From positions 127,473 through 191,472 of the forward strand of contig WTPW01000607.1 of assembly GCA_009809945.1 (NCBI GenBank): a stretch of 64,000 nt of DNA, given 5' to 3'. Positions 10,146 to 21,488 of this stretch are shown in pieces. This DNA is from Gigaspora margarita (Eukaryota; Glomeromycota; Glomeromycetes; Diversisporales; Gigasporaceae). Below the pieces are notes generated by a model. The model did no database searches. It was not told the DNA's origin and saw nothing but the letters and a program-made list of their open reading frames with translations. A program made the position numbers and the translations under genes. Each line of letters begins with the position of its first letter. Position 1 is the stretch's first letter.

Positions 10146-10520
10146 TTATAAATTAAGAAAATCTTCTGTTTCTTTATCAATCTGAGCTTCTTTGATGAAG
10201 TAGTCTTTAGCTAGTTTGTAATATAACATATATAATTCCATTATGGAATTAAGAATCTTTGGATCCCAGCTATAAAATTCTTTGTAGTCATCTTTGATTT
10301 TATGATATTTTTCTTCATTGGGAAATATTGTCATGGCCAAATTTAGTATATATTCTTCTGGCTCTTTCGCTTGATGTAATTTTCTAATTCTTTTTTTATA
10401 GTTCTGCTTGCTGTCTTTTGGTTTTCTATAATAGAGGCCTGCTTTGATTACATTAATTAAAGCTTGCTCGACTTTTTTGTATGTGGGCTTGGTTTCGGTG
10501 AATAGATTTTGTGTGCTCAT
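10146..10520 (-). CDS. intact small helical protein, unknown (124 aa)
   Basis: ATG at 10520, stop at 10146, no break. The sequence is Lys/Tyr/Glu-rich and predicted all-helical by eye (YKKRIRKLHQAKEPEEYIL, then ELYMLYYKLAKDYF). No domain is recognised. It is convergent with the integrase (58 bp apart) and divergent from the Cys/His ORF at 10600 (79 bp apart). Being intact between decayed genes it deserves notice. It may be a cargo gene of the same element. Confidence 0.5.
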   Translation of the reverse strand: MSTQNLFTETKPTYKKVEQALINVIKAGLYYRKPKDSKQNYKKRIRKLHQAKEPEEYILNLAMTIFPNEEKYHKIKDDYKEFYSWDPKILNSIMELYMLYYKLAKDYFIKEAQIDKETEDFLNL

Positions 10521-10599
10521 TGTGAGGGTGTTTACTATATAATACTTATAAAATTGTTTTATTTAAATAATAAAAATTTATTAAATATATTTATTATGC

Positions 10600-10923
10600 A
10601 TGGTGAATATTTCTGCCTATTTATTAAGTTTACAGGTAAAGTCCTGTATGCGTAAAGAAGGGTGTTCTATTCATTGGAAGTATGTTAGAAAATTAGCTGA
10701 TAAACAACTTATTCCTTGTAGTGAAAGTGGATGTAAACAATATACTAGATCAAATTCTGGTCGATGCCCTATACATATAAGAGGATACTATACCTCACAA
10801 TATTATTATAAGCTTCGAAATGAAGTTGTTTTGATTCAGGAAAAAAGTGATGCTTTGATTCGAAAAGCAATTGATGATTTGCTTTTAGAGCTATCAGAAA
10901 ACCAGCCTTTTTACAATTCTTGA
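10600..10923 (+). CDS. small Cys/His-rich protein, possible zinc binder (107 aa)
   Basis: Reads MVNISAYLL from ATG 10600, though an overlapping ATG at 10596 is in another frame. Residues 18-27 are CMRKEGCSIH, and residues 46-65 are CSESGCKQY with a later RCPIH. They look like two copies of a Cx4-5C...CxxH knuckle, the first lacking its front pair. An AG|GTAAAG just before the first Cys could be a splice donor, so the true N-terminus is uncertain. The C-terminus is helical. No named family is recognised. It reads toward the satellite-like repeats at 10924. Confidence 0.5.
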   Translation: MVNISAYLLSLQVKSCMRKEGCSIHWKYVRKLADKQLIPCSESGCKQYTRSNSGRCPIHIRGYYTSQYYYKLRNEVVLIQEKSDALIRKAIDDLLLELSENQPFYNS

Positions 10924-11216
10924 AATTTTAGTATCTGTATTTAAAATTTTAGTATCTATATCTGAAATTTTGGTATTCTGATATCATTTTTTTGTTCTAA
11001 TTTTGGTACCAAGATCTGAAATTTTAGTAAATATATCTGTAATTTTGGTACCCGGGATCTGAAAAATAGCTATCTATATCTGAAATTTTGGTACCCAGAT
11101 ATCAAAATTTTGGTATCAAGATCTGAAATATCTGAAATTTTGGTACTTAAGTATCATAATTTTGGTATCCATATCTGAAATTTTGGTACCCGTATCCCAA
11201 ATTTTGGTACCCTACT
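10924..11216. repeat. minisatellite, TCTGAAATTTTGGTACC word
   Basis: About twelve degenerate copies, 20-28 bp apart, of (A/T)TCTGAAATTTTGGTACC, some in inverted form (GGGGTACCAAAATTT near 11223). It begins right after the stop of the Cys/His ORF and ends close to the TTAA-flanked MITE. Confidence 0.7.
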
Positions 11217-11258
11217 ATGGTGGGGTACCAAAATTTAACCTTTGCTAGATAATATTAA

Positions 11259-11754
11259 GGGTAGGGGGTATGTTGATCATTTTTCATATGATTTTTGTAT
11301 CACTATTTTTTCTTTTGAAAATTAAAAAATATTTTATTATGTAAACTGTTTTTAAAAATTAATTAAAATTTGTAGAATAGGTTTTTCTGATTCTAATGGT
11401 AGTAAAATTATCAAAATTGAGTAGATATTTATCGAGATATATGTATTTAAAGATTAGATATTATTTTGTCATATGATGATCATATGATATTTAATTAATA
11501 ATCTTGTGTAACCCCGGAAATTTTAGAGGCTCCCCGAAAACTTTATGATATATACAAGTATATTTTTTAAAAATATTTTATTTGTTAAAATTTTTACTAC
11601 TATAAAGAATATAATCTAACCTATTTACTACAAAAATTTGATAAAGATTAATTGCAATAGTAAAAAGTTTTATTAGTAGCATATTTCTATTTTTTGTAAA
11701 AATCACGTTGTGACACTAAGATCATATGAAAAATGATCGATATACCCCCTACCC
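11259..11754. mobile_element. MITE with about 45 bp TIRs, TTAA-flanked
   Basis: The left end GGGTAGGGGGTATGTTGATC is the inverted complement, with few differences, of the right end that terminates CCCCCTACCC. The similarity extends through TTTTTCATATGAT. TTAA lies on both sides (11255-11258 and 11755-11758). The interior has no ORF. The TTAA could be a 4 bp target duplication or part of a TA duplication. Confidence 0.7.
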
Positions 11755-11758
11755 TTAA

Positions 11759-12247
11759 ATCGCTTTTTGAATTAATTCTAGGATAAAATAGAAAATAGTA
11801 TGCATTTTAGGCTTGAATGGGCCCGCAGAGTAGCACACTCGGACACTTCGGTCCTCGGTGCTCTCTGCTCATTTCAAGAGCAAGCAATATAGCATAATTT
11901 TTTTGTTATCTTGTTTAGGATTAAAAACATAGCCAGAGCATTAACAAAGACTAAGTACTCCTTAATGTTTAAAGTCCAAATTTGGGGGTAAGGAGAGTAA
12001 GTTAACAGGATTTGGCTCTAGCATAATTTAGAGCTTGAATTTGATAAAAGATTACAAATATCTAGAAGAGCTTAAAAATGGGTAAGGAACCTATTCTGGA
12101 TACATTTACGAAATTCTGATCCCAGAACCCCCTTTTTGCCTTACTACACTAAGTAATAAAAAATTCTGTATGGGTTACCTGGGTGACCCAGGTAAACATT
12201 AGGTAATAAAAAAATTTTACTATAGGTTATCTGTGAGTAGACAGTTT

Positions 12248-12257
<10 letters not shown>
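11759..12257. other. intergenic with one strong hairpin
   Basis: A GC-rich stem-loop lies at 11825-11868: GCAGAG...CTCTGC with inner arms AGCAC/GTGCT and ACTCGGAC/GTCCTCGG. The rest is AT-rich without a frame. A GGGTTACCTGGGTGACCCAG stretch near 12174 resembles the GGGTGACC words at 22.9 kb. Confidence 0.5.
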
Positions 12258-12286
<29 letters not shown>

Positions 12287-12415
12287 ATTTTAAAAAATTT
12301 TTATAATAAAGTTATAAAACAGAACTAATATCAGATATTATATTTTTTAGTTAGAAAGTATATAACTAAAATTAATATTTAAAGTTTTATTTAAAAAANA
12401 AAAAAAAAAAAAAAT
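12258..12415. repeat. fragment of the MITE found at 14.8 kb, inverted
   Basis: About 125 bp (AATTTTAAAAAATTTTTATA through AAGTTTTATTTAAAAAA) are an almost exact inverted copy of 14838-14972. Poly-A and poly-T runs flank it. Confidence 0.65.
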
Positions 12416-12447
12416 TTTTAAAAAAAGCTGTTTTACACTATTTTTAA

Positions 12448-12635
12448 TCCTCTTTCCCTTTTTTTTTCTCTCCCTTTCTTTCGCACCCCCTTCTTTTTTT
12501 TTCTCTCCCTTTTTTTTCTCACACTTTTTTTTTCTCTTTCTTTCTTTCTCTCTCCCTCTTTTTTTTTCTTACTCTTTTTTTCTCTTCTTCTTTTTCTCTT
12601 TCTCTCTCTCTTTCTTTCTCTCTCTCCCTTCAATT
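12448..12635. repeat. polypyrimidine low-complexity tract
   Basis: CT-only microsatellite-like sequence. The minus-strand open frame of Arg, Lys and Glu across it is an artefact of composition. Confidence 0.85.
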
Positions 12636-12746
12636 TGTTTGATTGGCTTATATTGATTTATAAATTATTACAGGTTATCAATTTAGCAGAATTAGTTTGG
12701 AAAGTTATTTATTAGCAGGTAATTTAAAGTCATGTTTTTCAAATTA

Positions 12747-13362
12747 TGGTCCAGTGCAGAAAGATTTGTACCTCAAAAAAATTTCATAAGCTCGATTCTA
12801 AGTAAAAGTTTTTATATTTCTGATTAAATATTAAAAATTTTTTAATATCAAATAAAATTGGTTTTAATCTAACTTATTATATAATTTTTATTGGTTTAAC
12901 ATTGTTTTATTTTAATAATTAAGCATGTACAATTCACTATATTTGAAAAAAAAAAAATTTTTTTTGAAAAAAAGATATTTTAACTTATTTTGCAACCAAT
13001 ATGCAGTTTTATGAGCTTGTACTATGCAAGTGCATTGATGTGCATATAATAAAGATATGGTTAAAATTTGAGCAAAATTGAATTACTAGTTGTAGAAAAT
13101 TAAGCTTTAAAACTTGACCATTTGATTTTTTTACTATATATACATATATATAAATTACTATAGTAAATTATATAGTAAATATTTTTAAAAAAAGTTACTA
13201 TTAATAAATTTTTTTATTTTATCAAAAAAATAATCAAAATAATTTTATTTTTATTAATCTGATAACCTAATGATTATAATAAATTAAAAAAATTAAAAAT
13301 TAATTAGTACAAAAATATTTTAATCAGAGCTATTTGAGGTACAAATCTTTTTGTACTGGACT
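12747..13362. mobile_element. Tc1/mariner-like MITE
   Basis: Ends TGGTCCAGTGCAGAAAGATT...and its inverted match ending ...TTTTTGTACTGGACTA share about 28 bp (CCAGTRCARAAAGATTTGTA). TA dinucleotides lie on both sides (12745 and 13363). Ends starting near CAGT and a TA target fit the Tc1/mariner superfamily. There is no ORF inside. Confidence 0.65.
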
Positions 13363-13539
13363 ATATTATTTTTTATTTATACAAAAGTTAAAGGTTGGAT
13401 GTACTAAGATTACTTAGTAATCATCTAATTTATTTAAATTCACACATTATTAATAATAATAGTATGAAGTTTTATAGATCTTATTTTAAAATTTGAATAT
13501 ATTTATTATATTTATAACCAAATACTACAATACAAATTA

Positions 13540-14796
13540 TTTTTTTAATAAATAATAACTTGCTTATTACCTTATTTGATAGACAGCTTCTTTTAGAAGT
13601 AATTTGATTACTAGCATTAGAAAAAAGATGCTTACTTGGAACTAAAGTAGCAGGAATTGATAAATATTTATGTGCTATTTTGCTAAAGATAGAAAAAGAA
13701 TTTTATTTGTATGCCACCACTTATAAATATCAGCTGATTCAGGTAAAACAGGTGCTATTGATTCATTAAAATAGTTGTCAATTTCATTTATATCATTTAT
13801 TTTATTTTGATTATTACTAGAACTGAATACTTTCTCATAAAATGAGGAGTAGTAGTTTCTTCAGATGGTTCTAATTTATTAGCTACGGTTGTATTTTTCA
13901 TGTTTTAAATTCAGTTTGTAATTGTTCAATTACTTGGTTTTGTATTTCTTTAGACTATGTACTCATTGATTTTAATCATAATTAGTATAGTAGCTATTAA
14001 TCTAATATTTTTTGAATCTTTAGAACTTTTCTAGTAGCTTCACAAAGAATTATAAATAATACCTCGAAGTTTTGAAGTTACTGCTTGAGGTTCAAATAGT
14101 TTTTCATTATTATTAATATTATCATTATTAAAATCTTCTTCTAATAACCCTTCATCTAAAGTGAAAATATAAATTATTAGTTTAATAAACTTGGTTATAA
14201 AATAAATATGTTTAATATAAAAAATAACTTAATATTTTACTATTAAAATTCTTTTTAATAAAATCACTATTAGCATATTCAAACTTTAATGCTTTAATGC
14301 TCATATTAACAACTAAAAGAGTTGTATATTGAGCTTCACTAAAATAGGTTGTTAGGTTATCAAATGGCTTAAAAATTTCTACTAATTTCTCTAATAATTC
14401 CTATTCATAATTTTTAAGCATTCAATTGTTTAATTTATTAAAATTCTTTTTAACATTATCATCATTATTAATTTGAAGATACAAAGTTTTGAAAAGCCAT
14501 TCAATTGCTAAATGCAATTTCAATAGCCTTTTCCAAGTTAGATAAGAGAAATTCCAGCAGGTTTTTGTATTTTCAATAGTATGCAAAATAATTATTAGTT
14601 TATCTATTTTATTATTTTAGTATCTAATAAGCTTTTAGGTATATATTCAAGATTATGTTCTTGGGCAGGGTTTTTTTGCTTAAGCTTTTTTTGATTTTTC
14701 AAGTCAATTTGTGCCTAATCAAGATGTTGATTTTGTTTTGATAATCAAAAAATTTAATAAGGCTTTGGATCTATTTAGTATTTCTTAATTTGTTAT
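13540..14796 (-). pseudogene. hAT transposase, C-terminal half
   Basis: Read on the minus strand, the segment near 13690-13570 gives KYLSIPATLVPSKHLFSNA, then ITSKRSCLS, which is the hAT dimerisation block. Further upstream, near 14520-14280, come AIEWLFKTLYLQ, EIFKPFDNLTTYFSEAQYTT and NMSIKALKFEYANS, all typical of the hAT catalytic region. Many stops and frameshifts are present. The reading enters from 14796, exactly where the non-autonomous element at 14797 begins, and the N-terminal half resumes beyond 20302. The gene was therefore split by that insertion. Confidence 0.75.
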
Positions 14797-14950
14797 GCAG
14801 GCAAATTTGCCTGCATAAATTTTAAAATTTTAAATTTTTTAAATAAAACTTTAAATATTAATTTTAGTTATATACTTTCTAACTAAAAAATATAATATCT
14901 GATATTAGTTCTGTTTTATAACTTTATTATAAAAATTTTTTAAAATTATT

Positions 14951-15996
14951 TTTTTTTTTTTTTTTTTTTTTTCAAGTTAAGGTGCTCACTTCGGGAGTAA
15001 GAGTTTTATTCAAGATATGTAGAATCACGGGTTTCCAACATGGAGGTCACTCGACATAGTACATTGACTAGAGTACAACTAGCCACACCTGCAACTTTTG
15101 GTTGCCTATTTAAGTAGCCACCCTAAGGTTCTACCCTAGCTGCCATACCTGCAACTCGCATACCGGTCATTGCCTATTTAAACCCTCTGATCATTGCCAT
15201 CTGCCAATCCCTCTTATATCACCAGAACAAGATCCGGATTCTTTTCTACCTCCCTTAGGACTAATTTATCCTAGTGAGAAGCCTGGTAGAGTGGCCCCTG
15301 TCCCACTCAGGTATCACCTACGCTTCAGTAACTTACGCTATAGCTTTACCTATATACTCGCAGTCAGGGCTAACCATTAAACTGCTACCGTTACCTACTT
15401 CTGCCCTTGCAGAGTTCACTAAACCCCAGTCACTACGTACACATTCCTCTTCTGGCTTTCCTGACCTGTTGTCTGCCTGCTTCCAATCCGTAGGCCCGAA
15501 AAAGTCAGTCGGCCTGGCTTTAAGAACCAAATGGACTCCCTCCCCTTGGTACATGATGCTGTAACACATATCCTTTTCCTCCGGTACGACTCTGGCGACC
15601 AGGTTGGTGGACCCCCTCCTCAAGGATCTTTGTCATAGGCGTACTGGCCAGCCCATACACACCATCTGATTCCTTTTCCGTATTACTGTCAAAAGCCCAG
15701 CTACTCTCTGCTCGGGACTTGCCAAGGGTTTCCAATCTTCAAGTTCTCTTGGTATTACGCAATTCCAATAACCTGCATAACAATCTAGAATCTTTCACAT
15801 CAACGGAATATACCGAGGGGTGGTGCAACCCGAGTTACAGGCCTTATTATGGCCCAACTTATTGATGAAGATCAGTTACTGTAACACAGATATAATTTTT
15901 GAAAATCGTCTCTAGTGGGATTCGAACTCTGTACCTGAGTTACAAATGCCTTGGGGGGTGACAACTTTCCAACTTCGCTATGTCACCACACCCCTA
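14951..15996 (-). mobile_element. tRNA-derived SINE 1 (long, head type I)
   Basis: Read on the minus strand, the head is GGTGTGGTGACATAGCGAAG, with box A-like TGGTGACATAGCGAAGTTGG and box B GAGTTCGAATCCC. The body is GC-rich and ends in poly-A, seen as poly-T at 14951-14972. A perfect 15 bp duplication (14936-14950 and 15997-16011) flanks it. At 1.05 kb it is long for a SINE. Open frames in both strands (15274-15735) are fortuitous. Its tail section at 15060-15180 is shared with the other copies. Confidence 0.85.
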
Positions 15997-16616
15997 TTTT
16001 TTAAAATTATTAAAAAACTTTGGTGTAATAAAAGTTTAAAGCTTTTGTTTTGGAACTTTACTATAGAATTTTTCTTTAGGTTTTCTCAAATTTTATATAT
16101 TTCCATCTATGAAAAAATTTTTACTTCTAATACAAGTTTTAATTTTTACAAGTAAATCACTTAAAGTGCAATAATAAAAGTTGTAATCCTTTATATAAAC
16201 TACAATATTGTATTAGGAAATATATTTTTAAAACTAATATTTAAAGAATTCGCCAAGATATTGTAAATTATTTTTTTGGTTAAAAAATTTCTTTAAAATT
16301 CAATATTTTTAGCTTATAAGCAACATAAACTTTTTGTTTTATAATATAAAATTAAATAATTCAAAAATATAATCCTTATTTTTAAATATTATTATACCAA
16401 ATTTTATTAGGACCCCAGACATCTCTCATATAGGTCATAACTAATCTGCATGAATTTAGGCATTTTTGCTACTCCTAAAATCAAGTAAATTTTATTTGAA
16501 TTCATAGAATTAAAATAAAAAATTTTTATCAAATTTGGTCAAGAACTCGTGAAGATATCTTTGATGAAAATTTCTGTAAACAATTTCAATGTAGCTTCTT
16601 TGTAATATGTTTTTTT

Positions 16617-17999
16617 ACTTTTTCAAAATAACTCACTGTTCAGCGATGATTTACAAGAAATTTTACTATGCTAACTAAAAAAAAATTTATAATAAGACTT
16701 GTAGCGCATATCATGGACTAATAGAATCTCAAATTTTATGAAAAAGTATTGAAAACTCGTGAAGAAATTAACGTTTTTGTAAATTCAGACGTATACGTTT
16801 TCGCAAGTTTTTCCCTAAACTTCAAATGCTTTCAGAAGCACTTTCTCAAAATGAAAACTCCAAAACGTGACCAAGTAAGTTGGTAGAATAGGTATTTTAA
16901 AGTCTTCTGTTAAAATTTCATCAAAAACAGATCAATATTGACGAAGTTATGATAATTTTTCAATTTGTTTCCAGATTCAGAATTTTCTAAAATTTACAAT
17001 CTTGATAAAAACAGAAAAATTACATTACAGGCTAGATTTTTACAAGTTCAAATGAAACAAGTTACTGTGCACTAAGTAAACTTTTAGAGCATATTATTGA
17101 CTAATAAAATCTCTAATTTTATAAAAAATGTTGAAAACTCGTGAAGATATTAACATTTTTGTAAATTCGGATGTCATACGTTTTTGCAAACAATTTTGGC
17201 ATGCGATATACGTTTTTGAAAATAGAAAAAATAGAAAAAATCTTTCATCAAAGATTTCTTTATGAGTTCTTGACCAAATTCAATAAAAATTTTTTTATTT
17301 TAATTCTACAAATATATAGAATTCAAATAAAAAAATTTTTATCGAATTTGGTCAAGAACTCGTAGAGAAATCTTTGATGAAAAATTTTTTCTATTTCCAA
17401 AGACATATATCATGTGCCAAAATTGTTTGCAAAAACGTATAACGGCCGAATTTACAAAACGTTAATATCTCCACGAGTTTTTAACATTTTTCATAAAATT
17501 TAAGATTCTATTAGTCAATAATATGCTCTAAAAGTTTACTTAGTGCGCAGTAACTTGTTTTATTTGAACTTGTAAAAATCTAGCCTGTGATGTAATTTTT
17601 CTGTTTTTATCAAAATTGTAAATTTTAGAAAATCCCGAATCTGGAAACAAATTGAAAAATTAATATAACTTCGTCAATATTAATCCGTTTTTGATGAAAT
17701 TTTAAATGAAGACTTTAAAATACCTATTCTACCAACTTATCTAGTCACGTTTTGGAGGTTTCATTTTGAGAAAGTGCTTCTGAAAGCATTTGAAGTTTAG
17801 GGAAAAACTTGCAAAAACGTATGCGTCTGAATTTACAAAAATGTTAATAACTTCATGAGATTTCAATACTTTTTCATAAAATTTGAGATTCTATTAGTCT
17901 ATGATATGTGCTACAAGTCTTGTTATAAAATGTTTTTTTAGTTAGCATAGTAAAATTTCTTGTAAATCATCACTGAACAGTGGGTTATTTTGAAAAGTT
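16617..17999. repeat. 1.38 kb near-perfect palindrome
   Basis: The left arm from 16617 (CTTTTTCAAAATAACTCACT) reappears inverted to 17999, with the centre near 17308 at TCTACAAATATATAGAATTC. The arms are about 690 bp. Small substitutions exist, so the arms are old enough to differ and are not simply an assembly echo. A partial third copy of the central segment lies at 16480-16560. Confidence 0.8.
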
Positions 18000-18438
18000 A
18001 AAAATTATTATATAAATTACTAATTTACTTAATGATAATCCCATGCAATTGTATTACATAATTATTTGTTTATCGATATACAATCATGATCAATGATCAT
18101 AATACATATGCAGAGTAAGTACCAAGTTGCTATTGATACTAAAGCCTGATTATATGCTACAACTACTTTTTAATTATAATTNATTATCACTTTGCTCNNT
18201 AAACNATTANTAACTTGATTANNATCAAAATGTGGTTAAATTGCTAAAAATAAAATATAACATGTATAAAATCTTAGTAATTCGCCAAAATATTCAATTA
18301 TGACCCTTTTTAAAATTAACTTTAATTTGCTAAAATTAAAATTTGGACCTTAGGGTCGTGACAGATATTACGTAATATTGTGGGGGGGTGGGTGTAGGCC
18401 AATGTCTTAGGTTACACATATATAAAATATATACTTAT

Positions 18439-18722
18439 CAAGGTTGGCATGGACCAGTCAACGGTCAAGCTTGACCAGACTAGTTTGACCAATTTGACCA
18501 GTTGGTCAAAGGGTTCAGTGTTGGTCAAATTGGTCAAAGGGTATTTAAATATATATAGCATATATATGTATATATATATATTATATATATTAATTTGTAT
18601 CCTATCTTTATTTTATTAATAGACTAAGCCATTTGACCAATTTGACCAGACTATTCGACCAATTTGACCAGACCAGTTTGACCAGTGAATTTTTGGTCGA
18701 CCAGTGATTTGACCAACTCTAA
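18439..18722. mobile_element. hAT-like MITE with TTTGACCA word ends
   Basis: The ends CAAGGTTGGCATGGACCAG and complement of TAGAGTTGGTCAAATCAC fit the YARNG hAT end rule. The flanks are ATACTTAT and ATAATTAT (7 of 8). Both ends are tandem GACCAATTT/TTTGACCA words around an AT-rich core. Confidence 0.6.
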
Positions 18723-18829
18723 TAATTATATATATAATATAATATATTACTAATATATTATAATTTTTAGCATTAAATAAGCTTATTCAAAATATAATTA
18801 TATACTAAAATAATGTATTTTTGAATGCT

Positions 18830-20030
18830 GAGAAACTTTTTTTAGTGGTCAAATGTATATTTCATTAGTAAAATTTTGCATAATGCTAAATTTTTTATAT
18901 TTTTATTAATAAAAATATTGAAAATTCAGCATTATGCAAAATTTTACTAATAAATTATAACTTTAAGCTCTAAGTAAACTTGTTTGGAATTAAGAAATAC
19001 ATTATTTCAGTGTATTATTATTTATTTTTTTTAATTTTAGTAAAAAAAATGAGTAAAATTGGAAGTTTTTATCAAAAATGTAATATTGCTCATCTTTAAT
19101 TGAAAAATTAAGAAAATTAATAAAAAAATATACTGAAATAACGTATTTATTGGTACTGAACAAGTTTACTTAGAGCCAAATGTTATGATTTATTAGCATA
19201 ATTTTGCGTTATGTAGAATTTTCTATATTTTTATTAATAAAAATATAGAAAATTCAGCATTATGCACAAATTTACTAATAAATTATAAAATTTTCTCTAA
19301 GTAAACATGTTCAGCACCAAAATATACATTATGTTGGTATATATTTTTTAAATTTTTTTACAATTTAAAATAAAGATGGGCAAAATTGCATTTTTAATAA
19401 AATTTACTAATTTTATTCATCTTTATTCCTAAAATTAAAAAATCAAATAATTAAATACCGAAATAATGTAGTATTTAGTGCTGAACAATTTTACTTAGAA
19501 CTTAAAGTTATATTAATTAGTAAAATTTTACATGATACAGAATTTTCTATATTTTTATTAATAAAAATATAGAAAATTCAGCATAATGCAAAATTTTACT
19601 AATTAGTTATAACTTTAAGTTCTAAGTAAAATTGTTCAGCACTAAATACTACATTATTCAGCATATATTTATTTGATTTTTTTAATTTTAGGAATAAAGA
19701 TGAGTAAAATTAGTAAATTTTTATCAAAAATGCAATTTTGTCCATCTTTATTTGAAATTGTAAAAACATTAAAAGAATATATACTAAAATAATGTATTTT
19801 TTGGGCTGCACAAGTTTACTTAGAGTCAAAATTTACAATTCATTAGTAAAATTGTGCATAATGTTGAATTTTCTATATTTTTATTAATAAAAATATAAAA
19901 AATCCTGCATTATGCAAAATTGTGCTAATGAATTATAACTTTTAGCTCTAAGTAAACTTGTTTAGCACCAAATAATACATTATTTCAGTATATATTTATA
20001 TTTTATATAAGTTTATTTAGAGCTAAAAAT
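18830..20030. repeat. array of palindromic units, about 330 bp period
   Basis: Four units start near 18830, 19160, 19480 and 19800. Each is a hairpin around CTATATTTTTATTAATAAAA with arms ending TGTTCAGCACC / GGTGCTGAACAA and spacers containing AATAAAGATGAGTAAAATT. No coding potential. Confidence 0.75.
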
Positions 20031-20302
20031 TTTAATCTATTAGTAAAATTTTAATAATTAAAATTTTTTTAAAATCGACCAATCAGAATCGTCTTACATG
20101 GGGGAGGGAGGTACCCTCATAGTAAATGGATATTACGAATATCTGTCATGGCCCTTAAATCAAAATTGAATCAATTTGCTAAAAAAAAAAATTTGATATA
20201 TATCAGAGATGTCTGGGGTCCTATTTTATTTAAATATTTTAAATAATTAAAAAAGTAGATCAGAAGTATATTTATAGTAATTATGCAGGCAAATTTGTCT
20301 GC

Positions 20303-21060
20303 AAACCTTTACAAACTAAGACATATGGATCTATAAATTTAAAAGCATAAATAACAGTAAGCTGAAGTATGTGTACAATACAAAGTAAACGTTTTACACT
20401 ATTCAAATCTTTAATTGCTTTTTTCATATTTGCTCTATTATTAGTTATTGTACAAATTATTTTTTATTTAATCCAAATTCTTCAATTTTAGATTCCAAAT
20501 ATTCTTTATTCATTTACTTGTATGTGAATATTTAAAATATTCATAGCTAGTAGTACATCATGCATTTTAAAGTCAGATGTTAACCAGTGAAGAGTCATAC
20601 CTATACTCATTATTAGCATGGGATGTCCATAAAGCTGTAGTTATAGAGGTGGTATTACAAGTATTTTCAAGTAAGGTTTTAAGTTTTGTATAACCTTTTT
20701 GATAAGCTATATTGATATTTTTTTTAATACATTTATTGCTTGGTGGTTCAAATGCAGGATCAAATTGCTGTATCATTTTTCTATACCCTTTTCTATTTAT
20801 AGTATTAAATAGTAAAGAGTCAGTAACTAACCATTCAATTGTAATTTGTTTTAACTTAGCTTGTTTTAATTTATTGTGTGGTATTACTTTTTTAAACATT
20901 TCATTTATATTTAACTGATAGTTTTCATTTGATTTTAGTTTTAATTCAGCTGGTCCAAAAATTTTATGTACTTAACATAAATGTGTTTTCATATTTTTAG
21001 TCGATCCATTATGTTTATATTTTTTATCACATTCAGTTTCTTTATTTTTTTAAGTACAAT
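20303..21060 (-). pseudogene. hAT transposase, N-terminal half with BED-type finger remnant
   Basis: On the minus strand, NGSTKNMKTHL and a later VHKIFGPAELKL near 21030-20930 look like the end of a BED zinc finger. The open stretch 20899-20573 follows with TIEWLVTDSLLFNTIN, QFDPAFEPPSNKCI and TSITTALWTS, which is the usual hAT order (BED, then PSNK and TxxLWTS). Frameshifts and stops occur on both sides. It continues at 14796 after the inserted block. Confidence 0.75.
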
Positions 21061-21488
21061 TATTTTACAAGTATCTTAAGTATCTATTTCTTCAAAATAT
21101 TTTCAAACATAACTGGGGTTTTTTCTTGAAACAACTGGATTAGAGATATTTACTCTGATTTTTTTTTATACTTGGCTCTTTTTTAGGCCTATCCATGACT
21201 TTTTTTCTATCTGCACTAGTAAAAGATTTACAATTTCTTGAATATCATTATCAAAAAAACACAATTAATATTATAGGTATTTTTATAATCCATTTTTTAT
21301 TTGCTTTTTATTTTTTTTTTAAAGAATATTACTATTTTTTATTATATTTTATTTAGAATCGAGTTCTGAAACTTTATTGAAGGTAAAATAAAAGACCTTA
21401 TATACAAATTTTTTAAGCAAGGGTTTTATCTATTTACTATATAGCAGGATATCTTTTCTTCTTCATATATAATATTACATCATTGATA
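21061..21488. other. AT-rich, nothing supported
   Basis: Possible decayed upstream part of the hAT gene on the minus strand, but no motif can be named. Confidence 0.3.

Larger units (their letters stand above)
16409..20222. mobile_element. 3.8 kb non-autonomous element, 8 bp duplication, AGGACCCC ends
   Basis: Left end AGGACCCCAGACATCTCT and right end its complement. ATTTTATT is duplicated perfectly (16401-16408, 20223-20230). It contains a 1.38 kb palindrome, a TTTGACCA-word element, an inner pair of inverted segments (GTGACAGATATTACGTAAT near 18360, its relative near 20140) and an array of palindromic units. No transposase frame is found inside. Confidence 0.75.
14797..20302. mobile_element. 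non-autonomous element splitting the hAT gene, itself hit twice
   Basis: The ends match in inverted orientation: GCAGGCAAATTTGCCTGCAT at the left and the complement of GCAGACAAATTTGCCTGCAT at the right. The pieces 14797-14950, 16012-16408 and 20231-20302 together match one continuous element at 55067-55715. The two interruptions are a SINE (14951-15996, 15 bp duplication) and a 3.8 kb element (16409-20222, 8 bp duplication). No target duplication is clear for the host element itself. Confidence 0.65.

Noticed and set aside
12433-12633. Arg/Lys/Glu-rich minus-strand frame
   Set aside because: Pure CT microsatellite on the plus strand.
15274-15735. Several GC-rich open frames of 70-96 codons
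   Set aside because: They lie wholly inside SINE 1, on both strands, and match no protein. The GC content of the SINE suppresses stops.
15900-15990. A tRNA gene on the minus strand
   Set aside because: Box A and box B are present, but the sequence continues into a SINE body with poly-A and a target duplication, so it is a SINE head. The same holds near 32900, 43100, 46050, 52300 and 59990.
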